A stretch of 45,546 nucleotides of DNA from Candidatus Phyllobacterium onerii (GCF_028331445.1 NZ_JAQMHX010000022.1:1-45546); one strand, 5' to 3'; counted from the stretch's first letter, positions 8,506-17,380 are shown. Numbers and translations: made by a program. The notes: a model not told the origin generated them from the sequence alone.

Positions 8506-9312
8506 ATGATAATTGCTCAATATGCGATGCGGACCTTTGCAGCGTCCATCTCGTCGGCCGCGCTCGCCCTGACAATTGCTGCGGGAATGCCAACGGGCGC
8601 GACGGCAGCCGAAGCAGATGCCAAGACGTTGCTCAAGGCGATGTCGGACTATCTGGCTGCACAGAAAGCAATTTCGTTCAACTACGACACCAACCTTGAA
8701 GTCGTCACCAAGGACCATCAGAAATTGCTGCTTGCAAGCTCGGGCAAGATCGAGTTGGGGCGGCCCGACAAAATTCGTGCCACCCGCCATGGCGGTTTCG
8801 CCGATGTCGAGATGGTGTTTGACGGCAAGACGCTGACCGTGCTGGGCAAGGATGCCAATCTCTATACCGAGGTCGACGTGCCGGGCACCGTCGAAAACCT
8901 GGTCGACCAGCTAAGAGATACACTGCACAGGCCGCTTCCAGCCGCCGATCTGATCCTGCCAAATGTCTATGCGGAGCTGATGCGCGATGTGGTCAATGTC
9001 AAGGACCTTGGCAGCGGCGTGATCGCCGGCACGGAATGCGACCACCTTGCATTTCGGGCAAAGGAAGTCGACTGGCAGATCTGGATCGCCCAAGGCAAAA
9101 ATCCCTATCCTTGCAGATATGTGATCACCGCAAGTCAGGTGGACCAGGGACCCCAATACAGCATCCAGATCAGTGACTGGAAAACCGGCATCGACGTCGT
9201 TGCCGACGACTTCAGTTTCAAAAACAAATCGAAAGCCGAGAAGGTGGATCTGGAGAAGCTGCCGAATATTGACGAACTTCCCAATCACTTCACCCCCGGA
9301 GGCACGAAATGA
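8506..9312 (+). CDS. DUF2092 exported protein
   Basis: This 268-residue periplasmic protein has an N-terminal signal peptide of about 35 residues ending near 'ATAAEA'. The mature part fits DUF2092, a LolA/LolB-like half-barrel family: 'KTLLKAMSDYLAAQKAISFNYD', 'KIELGRPDKIRATR', 'FDGKTLTVLGKDANLY', a central 'LPAADLI', and 'GTECDHLAFR....DWQIWIA' toward the C-terminus. Such folds bind hydrophobic ligands, but this family is uncharacterised. The ATG at 8506 follows GGGGGAGGCCCAGG. Its stop overlaps the start of the next gene by four bases (ATGA), so the two are translationally coupled. Confidence 0.85.
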   Translation: MIIAQYAMRTFAASISSAALALTIAAGMPTGATAAEADAKTLLKAMSDYLAAQKAISFNYDTNLEVVTKDHQKLLLASSGKIELGRPDKIRATRHGGFADVEMVFDGKTLTVLGKDANLYTEVDVPGTVENLVDQLRDTLHRPLPAADLILPNVYAELMRDVVNVKDLGSGVIAGTECDHLAFRAKEVDWQIWIAQGKNPYPCRYVITASQVDQGPQYSIQISDWKTGIDVVADDFSFKNKSKAEKVDLEKLPNIDELPNHFTPGGTK

Positions 9313-9521
9313 ACGCGTCAAGGAAACTTAGAATCGCGCTTGTGGCCGGGATCGCTGGATTGTTCGCATTGGAAGCAAGATCGGAGTTCTCGGTTCCAAG
9401 CCTCTACAGCTTTGTCGGCATGGCCGAGGCCCGGATCGGCCGTCCCCTCACGCCCGTCAGCGTAGCCGGCGTGGCACGACGCACAGTCAGGCGATGCGCT
9501 GTGGGGGTCTATTATTGTTAG
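9309..9521 (+). CDS. Small exported peptide coupled to DUF2092
   Basis: This 70-residue protein has a hydrophobic N-terminal segment (about residues 8-22). A short mature part follows, containing 'FVGMAEARIGRPLTPVSVAGVARR', a stretch I associate with small proteins next to DUF2092 genes. It ends in a short Arg/Cys/Tyr-containing tail. The ATG overlaps the DUF2092 stop in an ATGA arrangement, strong evidence of coupled translation. The function is unknown. An interaction with the DUF2092 protein in the periplasm is inferred from the coupling alone. Confidence 0.65.
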   Translation: MNASRKLRIALVAGIAGLFALEARSEFSVPSLYSFVGMAEARIGRPLTPVSVAGVARRTVRRCAVGVYYC

Positions 9522-9568
9522 CCGGGGAAAGATACCGTTCTCCTGGCACCGCCTTTTTTTCAAAGGGC

Positions 9569-10662
9569 ATGCGTTGGATTGTGATACTGGCGATCGCCGG
9601 TATTACTACAGGCTGTGCCGGGAGACCGAAGAACGTGTTGTCACCTTTGGCAGACACGTCGTCATCTTCGAGAAGGTTGAGATGCTGGTCACAACAACGC
9701 GAAGCCGTTCCAGCGTTCCCGGGCAAATGTTCAGTGGCGAGCGCGGGCTGACACCGTCCTTCGCCGACATAACGGTTTCGATCCCGCCAGGCAAAGTGCG
9801 CAAAATCGGTGAAGTCTCCTGGCCGAAGAGGCTTCCCTCCAATCCGCTAACGGACTTTGCGGTTCTGAAAGCGGACGCATTGACGTTGGACGGAGCCAAA
9901 TCATGGCTGAACGCTACAGTGAAGAAAAACCCCGATCGCAGCGTCATTGTTTTTATTCACGGTTTCAACAACCGCTTTGAGGATGCCGTCTATCGTTTCG
10001 CACAAATCATGCAAGATTCCGGCATACCCAATACGCCGGTTCTGGTTACCTGGCCTTCGCGCGGCAGCCTGCTGGCCTATGGTAACGGCAGACTGCCAGC
10101 GAAATTCAAGAACGTCATGCTTGCCGATGCCGACGTCGATGTCGATGTGTTCCGTTCCCAGATCGCAGACATGGGGCCGGATCGCCCGCAGTTCACCCTT
10201 TTCGTTTCCCGCGATGACCGCGCCTTGGCGCTGTCCCGGCGAGTGTGGGGCGACATCCCGAGAATAGGCTCCATCGATCCGGAACAATCGCCCTACAAGG
10301 AGGAATTGGCCGCGAACAAGATCGCGGTGATTGACCTCACAAAAATCAAGGCCGGAGACAGGCTTCACCACAGCAAGTTCGCCCAATCTCCACAAATCGC
10401 GCAGCTCATTGGTGCGCGCATCTCGCAAGGCCAGACCTTGACCGACAGCAGGGTCGGGCTCGGCGACAAACTTCTCGCCGCCACGACCGGAACGGCGGCG
10501 GCAGCGGGGAGTGCAGCCGGGTTGATCCTTTCCGCGCCAATTGCCGTCGTCGACCAGAACACCCGGGACAATTATGCCAATCACATCGCTCGGTTGGGAG
10601 GGCAAACGGCGGCGCGTAACCGTTGCAAGCCCAATGCGCTTCAGCCAACCATGTGCGATTGA
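9569..10662 (+). pseudogene. DUF900 alpha/beta hydrolase lipoprotein, frameshifted and lacking its nucleophile
   Basis: The N-terminus (ATG 9569) reads as a lipoprotein-like signal ending 'GITTGC'. Within about 9640-9690 the frame shifts by one base, and the rest lies in another frame ('KVEMLVTTTRSRS', 'PGQMFSGERG'). The body is a DUF900 alpha/beta hydrolase with the oxyanion 'VFIHGFNN' motif. However 'VTWPSRGSLLAYG' runs straight into 'NGRLPAKFKNVML' at about 10080. In the family a segment of roughly 45 residues carrying the nucleophile motif G-H-S-M-G normally sits there, so the catalytic serine is gone in an in-frame deletion. The C-terminal half ('TLFVSRDDRALALSRRVWGD', 'KAGD..HHSKFA') is intact. 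Confidence 0.75.
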
Positions 10663-10773
10663 CGTTCCGGCGGGGCGTTGTCATCGCTGACAGCTTCTGC
10701 GTCTTCAGGTTGCCGGCAACTATTCTCATCCCAAGCATGGGCTGAGCAACGATTTTGAGGGGGAGTCAAGCAA

Positions 10774-11115
10774 ATGCGAACTGCCGTTTCCACATCACTA
10801 TTTATCATGATAGCGCTTGCTGCGTGTCAGTCGACGGGTGACGACGCTGTCCCAGCCTCGTCTGTTCCGGTCGCCATGGACGCGACCGGAACGACCACGG
10901 GGGGAGCACCGGTTGACCTCGCCGATCTGGTAAATGCTCCCGCCGCCGGAGCTCGAAACCAGCTGCGGTTGCGCGGCTACGCGTTTACCCAGCAGCAGGG
11001 CCCGACGACGTATTGGTGGAATCCAGGAACGACGATCTGCGCAACGACAGTAACCAGCAACGGAAAGTTTCAGACAATCGGAACGGCAACAGCGCGCTAT
11101 TGCGGTCAGGAGTAG
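10774..11115 (+). CDS. Small lipoprotein
   Basis: This 113-residue protein has a type II signal peptide with lipobox 'LAAC' (Cys at about residue 18). A Ser/Thr/Ala-rich linker follows, then a C-terminal domain of about 55 residues with 'QLRLRGY', 'TTYWWNPGTTICATTVTSNG' and two cysteines that may form a disulfide. Members of this type are anchored to a membrane on the periplasmic side. The start is supported by GAGGGGGAG upstream. The function is unknown. It sits between the DUF900 remnant and the barrel protein, all on the plus strand. Confidence 0.7.
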   Translation: MRTAVSTSLFIMIALAACQSTGDDAVPASSVPVAMDATGTTTGGAPVDLADLVNAPAAGARNQLRLRGYAFTQQQGPTTYWWNPGTTICATTVTSNGKFQTIGTATARYCGQE

Positions 11116-11363
11116 TTGTTCGCGTTGGTGGTGCAGCGTCTCAAGATGCGCCGCGCAACGGGTAATCACCGACGTAGGTTACAGTAAGATACTCCCCGCA
11201 GGAGTGGCGCTCCGATAGGTTTCACTGCACCAAGGATCGCAAGTGTTGTGCATGGCTGCGGCAGCACTGATGGTCGGTTTAACAGTTACGTACTTTTTTC
11301 TATCGCCGCTACCTGCAATGGGTTGGAACAGCCGTAAAGGCAGTTGTGTAATGAGGACAGGGG

Positions 11364-12176
11364 ATGTTTATGACGATCTTGCGCTGGGGATTTCTATCCG
11401 CTTCGGTATCCTTTTATGCGCTTACTTTTTCGGCGCAGGCGCAAGAGAGTGCAGCGGACCTCGCCAAGAAACTCTCCAATCCCATCGCGTCGCTCATCAG
11501 CGTACCATTCCAGGGCAACTATGATGGCGGCTACGGCCCGGACGATGGCAGCAAATACACCATTAATGTTCAACCCGTCATTCCGTTCACCTTGAACGAG
11601 GACTGGAACCTCATCTCTCGCACCATCGTGCCGATTGTCTGGCAAAACGACATCGCAGGACCGTCCGGCGATCAATTCGGGCTTGGGGATACGACGCAGA
11701 GCCTGTTCTTCTCGCCCAAGAAGCCCACCTCGCGTGGTATCATTTGGGGCGTCGGTCCCGTCTTTCTTTTGCCGACCGCGACGGACGACTTGCTTGGAGG
11801 CGGGAAGTGGGGCGCGGGCCCGACCGCCGTGGCCCTCAAGCAATCCGGTCCTTGGACCTATGGTGCTCTGGTGAACCACATCTGGTCGTTCGCGGGTGAT
11901 GACGATCGTCAGGACGTGAACTCGACGTTCCTGCAACCCTTCATTTCCTACACAACACCGAAAGCCTGGACCTTCGCGCTGAACACCGAGAGCACCTATA
12001 ATTGGGAGGCCGAACAATGGTCCGTTCCCATCAACTTCACTGTCGCCAAACTGGTGAAGGTCAACAAGCAACCAGTTCAGCTCATGGCAGGTGTCCGCTA
12101 TTGGGCCGAGAGCCCGGACAACGGCCCTGACGGCTTCGGTGCACGCTTGGCCGTTACGTTCCTGTTTCCGAAATGA
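11364..12176 (+). CDS. Outer-membrane transporter-like beta-barrel protein
   Basis: This 270-residue protein has a signal peptide ending 'FSAQAQ' at about residue 27. The mature sequence has the alternating amphipathic strands of an outer-membrane barrel. Recognisable blocks are 'ASLISVPFQGNYD', 'YTINVQPVIPF', 'WNLISRTIVPI.WQ', 'FGLGDTTQSLFFSP', 'GVGPVFLLPTATDD', 'GAGPTAVAL' and a C-terminal 'FGARLAVTFLFPK'. These match a family of putative transporters/neuromedin-U-like barrels in proteobacteria. The cargo is unknown. It is the nearest upstream neighbour of the paired DUF1254 genes and on the same strand, which suggests a shared role. ATG 11364 and ATG 11370 are both possible. Confidence 0.8.
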   Translation: MFMTILRWGFLSASVSFYALTFSAQAQESAADLAKKLSNPIASLISVPFQGNYDGGYGPDDGSKYTINVQPVIPFTLNEDWNLISRTIVPIVWQNDIAGPSGDQFGLGDTTQSLFFSPKKPTSRGIIWGVGPVFLLPTATDDLLGGGKWGAGPTAVALKQSGPWTYGALVNHIWSFAGDDDRQDVNSTFLQPFISYTTPKAWTFALNTESTYNWEAEQWSVPINFTVAKLVKVNKQPVQLMAGVRYWAESPDNGPDGFGARLAVTFLFPK

Positions 12177-12266
12177 GAAAGACCAGCGCCGCCTGCCGGT
12201 GTGAAAGAAGACCGTTTTGAAATGCACGAATTCAATGATCCATCCTGTGACAAAGGGGTACGGCAA

Positions 12267-13697
12267 ATGTTGACAAAACGAGATCTGCTTCGCACCGCAG
12301 CGGCGATCGCCGCGGGAGCCGCGATTGCAAGGCCAAGCCTCTTAATGGCGCAGAGCTATCCCGACATCATCGAGGCCAAGGACATCGCCGAGGAAGGCTT
12401 CATCTACGGCCTGCCGCTGGTGATGAATTATGCGGTCATGCATGAGTTTGCCGTCGATCCGAAATCCAGCCAGTTCAAGGCACCGTTCAACCAGATCGAC
12501 AATATGCATCATGTGGCGACCTATGAAGATACAGCCATCGTCACGCCGAACAGCGACACGCCATACTCCATTCTGTGGCTGGATCTGCGTGCCGAGCCGA
12601 TGGTGATCTCTGTGCCGGCGGTGGAGAAGGAACGTTATTATTCGGTGCAGTTGATCGACGGCAATACCTATAACTTTGGCTATATTGGCAGCCGCGCTAC
12701 GGGAAACGATCCGGGTTCCTATCTCGTGGTCGGACCCGACTGGAACGGCGAGAAGCCCACCGGCATCAGCCAGGTCTTTGCCTCGACCACCCCGTTCGTA
12801 TTCGCCAATTTTCGAACGCAGCTAATCAACGTCGAAGACCTGGCGAACGTGGAAAAGGTGCAGGCCGGCTACAATGTGCAGCCGCTGTCGGCCTTCGTGA
12901 AGCAACCTGCACCCCCGGCCGCCCCGAAGATTGACTTCCTGCCGGCGACAACGCAGGGCATCAAAGACAACTTCTTCGACTATCTCGATGCCGCGCTTGC
13001 GTTCGTGCCGCCCACGCAAGAGGACAAGGCCATCCGTGCCAAGCTCGCCCGTATTGGTGTGGGCCCGGATAAATCATTCCATTTCAAGGACCTTCCGATT
13101 GCTCACAAAGTGGAAATCGGCCTTGGGATGAAAGAGGGTGATGACAAGGTCGCCAAGTTTGCGGCGAGCGGAATGAAAACCATCAACGGCTGGAGTATTG
13201 GTTCATTCTTTGGCGACCGCAGCTTTTACAAGGGAGATTGGCTAAAGCGTGCCGCCGCTGCCAAGGCGGGTATGTATGGCAACGATGCCGTGGAAGCCAT
13301 GTATCCCTTTACCCGTACGAATGCGACAGGCGAAACACTCGACGCCAGCAAGCACAACTACACCATCACCTTTTCCCCCGGGCAACTCCCGCCGGTGAAC
13401 TCCTTTTGGTCGGTGACGATGTATGACGGCAAGAGCCAGCTTTTGATCAAGAACCCGATCAATCGCTACCTCATCAACTCGCCGATGCTGCCGGGTATGA
13501 AGAAGAACGAGGATGGTTCCCTCACTCTCTATATCCAGAAAGACAGCCCCGGCGCAGACAAGGAGGCAAATTGGCTGCCTGCGCCCAACGGTACCGCCTA
13601 CATCGTGATGCGCCTGTACTGGCCGAAAAGCGAAGCCCCTTCCATACTGCCGGCGGGTGAAGGGACATGGCAGCCGCCCGGTATCAATGTGGCGTAA
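12267..13697 (+). CDS. DUF1254/DUF1214 exported protein, first copy
   Basis: This 476-residue protein opens with a Tat-like leader ('TKRDLLRTAAAIAAGAAIA', a K-R variant of the twin-arginine motif) and a cleavage region near 'LMAQS'. DUF1254 occupies about residues 40-180 ('EEGFIYGLPLVMNYAVM', 'NSDTPYSILWLDLRAEP'). DUF1214 is near the C-terminus ('PVNSFWSVTMYDGKSQLL', 'NRYLINSP', 'LYIQKDSPG', 'NWLPAPNG'). These paired domains are common in periplasmic proteins of unknown function. The ATG at 12267 places the leader at the N-terminus; an upstream in-frame ATG at 12222 is an alternative. The next gene, 63 bp downstream, has the same architecture. Confidence 0.85.
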   Translation: MLTKRDLLRTAAAIAAGAAIARPSLLMAQSYPDIIEAKDIAEEGFIYGLPLVMNYAVMHEFAVDPKSSQFKAPFNQIDNMHHVATYEDTAIVTPNSDTPYSILWLDLRAEPMVISVPAVEKERYYSVQLIDGNTYNFGYIGSRATGNDPGSYLVVGPDWNGEKPTGISQVFASTTPFVFANFRTQLINVEDLANVEKVQAGYNVQPLSAFVKQPAPPAAPKIDFLPATTQGIKDNFFDYLDAALAFVPPTQEDKAIRAKLARIGVGPDKSFHFKDLPIAHKVEIGLGMKEGDDKVAKFAASGMKTINGWSIGSFFGDRSFYKGDWLKRAAAAKAGMYGNDAVEAMYPFTRTNATGETLDASKHNYTITFSPGQLPPVNSFWSVTMYDGKSQLLIKNPINRYLINSPMLPGMKKNEDGSLTLYIQKDSPGADKEANWLPAPNGTAYIVMRLYWPKSEAPSILPAGEGTWQPPGINVA

Positions 13698-13760
13698 TAA
13701 TTATCCCCGACCGTACTGATGTGTGGTGCCCGAAGAGGCGCCGTCAATTAGGAGAGAACT

Positions 13761-15281
13761 ATGATACGCATGACGAGGCTGCTTTGCGCGACCGCCGCAA
13801 TGGTGCTGATGGGCTTGGGCACCACTTCCGCCGATACGGCGCCGAAGATGAAAATGACGACGCCGATACCGGATTCCATCATCACGCCGGAGAGTTTGGA
13901 CACCAGACTTGGCAAACTGAACTTTTTCGATGGCTTCCCGGATGACGCCACTTCGGAGAAGATCTACGACAATCTCGACTTCATGCGCGGCGTCGATGCC
14001 TTTCTCAATGCCATGCCCGGCGCATCGGTCGAAGCCCTGAGAGTTGGATTGGTCAGCCAGGGCGCCGACAACAACCAGACCATTTTGATCTTCGAAAACC
14101 TGATGGATTCGCGTTCACTGTTCCTGACCGGCAACACCGAAAGCATCTACAATCTCATGTGGCTGGACACCAAGGCCGGCCCGCTGGTCATCGAGACGCC
14201 GCCCAACATTCTCGGCATGATCGACAATCACTGGTTCGAATATGTCGGCGATGTCGGCAATGCTGGCCCTGACAAGGGCAAGGGAGGGAAATACCTGCTT
14301 TTGCCGCCGGGTTACCAAGGCGAGGTCCCCGAAGGCTATTTCGTTTTGCGGACGTCGACCTACGGAAACCTGTTCTTCTGGCGCGGATTCCTCGAAAATG
14401 GCAGCACCGCAACCGCGGTCGAAAACACCAGAAAGTTCGCCAAGGTCTATCTTCTTTCGGACGCTGCCAACCCGCCAGCAATGAAGATCATCAATAGCTC
14501 GGGCAAGGAATACAACACCATCCATGCCAATGATTTCCATTTCTACGAGGAAGTGAACAACATCGTCCAATCCGAGCCGAACGAGGCCTATCACCCCGAA
14601 GTACTGGGACAGCTCGCTGCCATCGGCATTGAAAAAGGCAAACCGTTTGCGCCCGACGAGCGGATGAAGAAGATCCTCACTGAAGCCGTGGCCGTCGGCA
14701 ATGCGACGGCGCGCACCATCACCTTCAAGACCCGTATGAAGGACGCCTATTATTATCCGGACAGTGCCTGGTTCACCGGCTTTGTCGGTGGCAGCTACGA
14801 GTTTCTTCTGCAGCCCGGCGTTCGTTATCTGGATGCCCGTGTCCTGTTCCACTACTACGCGACGGGTATCACGCCGGCCATGGCGATAAAGCGCGTCGGC
14901 ATCGGTTCGCAATACGCCGGTGCCACGACCGATAAGGACGGCAAACCGTTCGATGGCGGTAAAACCTATAAGGTGCATCTGCCGCCAAACATTCCGGCAA
15001 AGGAATTCTGGTCGTTCGTTGCGTATGACAACCAGACGCGTTCGATGCTGCAGACTGATCAGCAATTTCCCAGCATTGGCAGCGACAAGAAAGACATCGT
15101 GATCAATGCGGACTCTTCAGTCGACGTATGGTTCGGCCCGACAGCACCGGAAGGCCATGCGGGCAACTGGGTCCAGACAGTTCCCGGCAAGGGCTGGAAT
15201 GTTCTTCTTCGCCTCTATGGCCCTCTGGAGTCATGGTTCGATAAGTCCTGGAAGCCGGGCGAGTTCGAAATCGTCAGGTAG
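13761..15281 (+). CDS. DUF1254/DUF1214 exported protein, second divergent copy
   Basis: This 506-residue protein has a conventional Sec signal peptide ending near 'TTSADT'. DUF1254 follows ('FLNAMPGASVEALRVGL', 'FLTGNTESIYNLMWLD'), then DUF1214 at the C-terminus ('PAKEFWSFVAYDNQTRSML', 'DVWFGP.APEGHAGNWVQT', 'NVLLRLYGPLE'). It is clearly diverged from the upstream copy, with a different leader (Sec rather than Tat-like) and a larger middle region. The pair is therefore an old paralogous set and not a fresh duplication. AGGAGAGAACT precedes the ATG. The two probably share an operon with the barrel protein. The biochemical role is unknown. Confidence 0.85.
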   Translation: MIRMTRLLCATAAMVLMGLGTTSADTAPKMKMTTPIPDSIITPESLDTRLGKLNFFDGFPDDATSEKIYDNLDFMRGVDAFLNAMPGASVEALRVGLVSQGADNNQTILIFENLMDSRSLFLTGNTESIYNLMWLDTKAGPLVIETPPNILGMIDNHWFEYVGDVGNAGPDKGKGGKYLLLPPGYQGEVPEGYFVLRTSTYGNLFFWRGFLENGSTATAVENTRKFAKVYLLSDAANPPAMKIINSSGKEYNTIHANDFHFYEEVNNIVQSEPNEAYHPEVLGQLAAIGIEKGKPFAPDERMKKILTEAVAVGNATARTITFKTRMKDAYYYPDSAWFTGFVGGSYEFLLQPGVRYLDARVLFHYYATGITPAMAIKRVGIGSQYAGATTDKDGKPFDGGKTYKVHLPPNIPAKEFWSFVAYDNQTRSMLQTDQQFPSIGSDKKDIVINADSSVDVWFGPTAPEGHAGNWVQTVPGKGWNVLLRLYGPLESWFDKSWKPGEFEIVR

Positions 15282-15423
15282 GGAGCGCTAACGGCAGCGG
15301 CCTGTCCGTCATAGGCTCGTCGACGTCGCCAGCCTGTGCGGCAACAACAAAGTGTGTGATAAAGGCCTCCTCGAAGGCTCGGGATGGACGTCCAAAGTTG
15401 CCCATGTTTCGTCTGGAACTTAA

Positions 15424-15939
15424 ATGTCGGCAGCCACATTTGAGCAGCATTGGGTTTCAAGACGGGCTTTCCTTGGTGGGCGACAGGCACCCAAATTTCG
15501 GCGCATCCTTCCGCCCGGAGCGACAGACGATGGTCTGCTGGCCTGCAGCGGCTGCGGCAGCTGTCTGGAACAGTGTCCCACTCATATCATCAGCCTTGTC
15601 GAAGATTTGCCCACACTCAATTTTTCGCTTGGCGAATGCACCTTCTGCGGCGAATGCGCCGAGGCCTGTCCCGAGCAGGTCTTTCACGGCAAATCATCGC
15701 GTCGTTTCCCGCACGTGGCCCTGATCACTGACAGCTGTCGGGCCCAAAACCCGATCGAGTGTCAGTCATGTCGCGACGCCTGCCCCGAGCAGGCGATCCA
15801 TTTCCGTCCTCAGGCTGGGGGACCTTTCCTGCCTGTTCTCGACGAAGGATCCTGTAACGGTTGCGGCGCATGCATCAGCGTCTGTCCCGTCACCGCCATC
15901 AAGGTCCGGGATTTGGCGCAGGGGGCGGCACATGCGTGA
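15424..15939 (+). CDS. napF: NapF, ferredoxin-type protein of periplasmic nitrate reductase
   Basis: This 171-residue cytoplasmic iron-sulfur protein has four cysteine clusters: 'CSGCGSCLEQCP', 'CTFCGECAEACP', 'CRAQNPIECQSCRDACP' and 'CNGCGACISVCP'. Each is suited to a [4Fe-4S] centre. NapF helps mature the molybdoenzyme NapA in the cytoplasm. The N-terminal 'RRAFLGG' is a usual NapF start. All clusters are intact even though the downstream napD and napA are broken, so this gene may be a survivor with no partner. It overlaps the napD start by eight bases. napE, which often precedes it, is not evident. Confidence 0.9.
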   Translation: MSAATFEQHWVSRRAFLGGRQAPKFRRILPPGATDDGLLACSGCGSCLEQCPTHIISLVEDLPTLNFSLGECTFCGECAEACPEQVFHGKSSRRFPHVALITDSCRAQNPIECQSCRDACPEQAIHFRPQAGGPFLPVLDEGSCNGCGACISVCPVTAIKVRDLAQGAAHA

Positions 15940-16214
15940 TATAGCGGGCACCTATCACATTTCGAGCGCCGTCATCATGGTGCTGCCGGCAATGCAGGAC
16001 GCCGTACTGGCACAACTCGACGACATGGCGAATGTCGAGGTCCATGCATCAGGGCAACAAGATCGTCGTCGTAATCGAAGGCACGAGTACGGGTATTCTC
16101 GGAGACTGCCTGTCGGGGATATCCACCCTCGATGGGGTGATCGCGGCGAACATGGTTTTCGAGCATGGCGAAACGGAGGAGGCCGGAAGCAATGACCGAA
16201 CTGACGCGGCGTGA
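15932..16214 (+). pseudogene. napD: napD, frameshifted
   Basis: NapD is the cytoplasmic chaperone that binds the NapA twin-arginine signal. The frame from ATG 15932 reads 'YHISSAVIMVLPA....VLAQLDDMANVEVHA' and then shifts at about 16048-16056. The next frame continues as 'GNKIVVVIEG', 'LSGISTLDGVIAANMVFEH' and the usual acidic tail. Both halves are well preserved, so a single indel separates them. Its tail overlaps the napA start, as in normal nap operons. Because napA itself is destroyed, loss of napD function is expected. Confidence 0.85.
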
Positions 16215-17151
16215 GGTTCTCAGGGCGCGCATGCGGCTGCGGTCGCGGCGGCCACGGCCGGCATCCCACTATCTGCCTTCGCGCAGCCAGTGCCGGGCGG
16301 TGTACATCTGTTGACTGGAAAAATCTCAGAGCCCGGTAACAGCCCATTCTCATTGACTGGCCAGCCATCGGCCTGCGGTACCGCACGCGAGGTGGGCACA
16401 TTCGCCCACCGCTTGCCTGCGGACATGGTGGTCACCAATCCCGAACACCGCAAGCACGCCGAGGAGATCTGGCATGTGCCGCACGGCATCATCCCGGATA
16501 AGCCGGGCCTATCACGCTGTCGAGCAGGACCGCATGCTGAAGGACGGCAAGCTCAACTTCTATTGGGTCCAGGTCAACAACAACGTGCAGGCGGCGCCGA
16601 ACACCAGCAATGAAACCTATCAAGGCTACCGCAATCCCGACAATTTCATCGTGGTTTCCGATGCCTATCCAACCATTACGGCGATGAGCGCTGACCTGAT
16701 CCTGCCAGCTGCCATGTGGGTGGAAAAGGAAGGGGCATACGGCAATGCCGAGCGGCGCACGCATGTCTGGCACCAACTTGTGCAGGCACCCGGCGATGCG
16801 CGCTCGGACCTGTGGCAAATGGCCGAATTTTCCAAGCGTTTCATGACGGACGAGGTCTGGCCTGCAGAAATCCTTGATGCCAATCCAGACTATCGCGGCA
16901 AGACCCTTTACGAGGTGTTGTTCAGCAACGGGACCGTCGACCGCTTCCCGACAAGCGAGCTCAGCCCCGCGTATAGCAACAACGAAGCCCAAGCGTTCGG
17001 TTTCTACATCCAAAAGGGATTGTTTGAATCCTTCGGCATGTTCGTGAATGCGGCGCGGGAAATGCGGTCAGCAGGCACTTTCTGCTTCTCGGAGCAGGCT
17101 ATGGGATTTGCGGAATTGGAGGGATTTTTCACCGGAGCGACAAAGGCATGA
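16192..17151 (+). pseudogene. napA: napA remnant with large internal deletion and foreign tail
   Basis: The start '[12 protein letters not shown]' is the NapA twin-arginine leader. A one-base shift follows within the leader ('[19 protein letters not shown]'). After 'QPVPGG' the sequence jumps to '[20 protein letters not shown]', which belongs near the middle of NapA. About 350 residues, including the [4Fe-4S] site and the molybdenum-ligand cysteine, are missing. A second one-base insertion lies at about 16508 ('PDKPG' then '[10 protein letters not shown]'). The middle of NapA continues to '[11 protein letters not shown]'. The last 43 residues ('[20 protein letters not shown]') do not look like NapA and resemble the C-terminus of isocitrate lyase/PEP-mutase family proteins. 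napB and napC are not seen. Confidence 0.85.
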
Positions 17152-17380
17152 GAAGTCACCGAATTGCTAAAACCGCTACGTGTCGGGAGCTAACCCGAAG
17201 CGGAAGTTCGTGTGATCGCGGCCGTTGCGGACACGGGTACTGCGTTCGAACACAAACCTGATTCCGTCCAGTCGAAGGACCGAATGTCCCTGGTCGATCT
17301 TTGCAGGAGTTTGACGTTGCAAAGGCCTGCTCGGCTAATGAGCTGTGGCGACTCGATGCGCGATCATTAGACGGAAGCCA
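17152..17380. other. Spacer between napA remnant and HisD-like gene
   Basis: About 230 bp between convergent genes. No gene and no clear terminator were seen. Confidence 0.35.

Noticed and set aside
11394..12266. 290-codon minus-strand frame
   Set aside because: It is wholly antisense to the barrel protein, which has a signal peptide and family motifs. The antisense product is Arg/Gly-rich without a signature.
14115..15065. 316-codon minus-strand frame
   Set aside because: It is the shadow of the second DUF1254 gene; the plus strand has clear domains and a good ribosome site.
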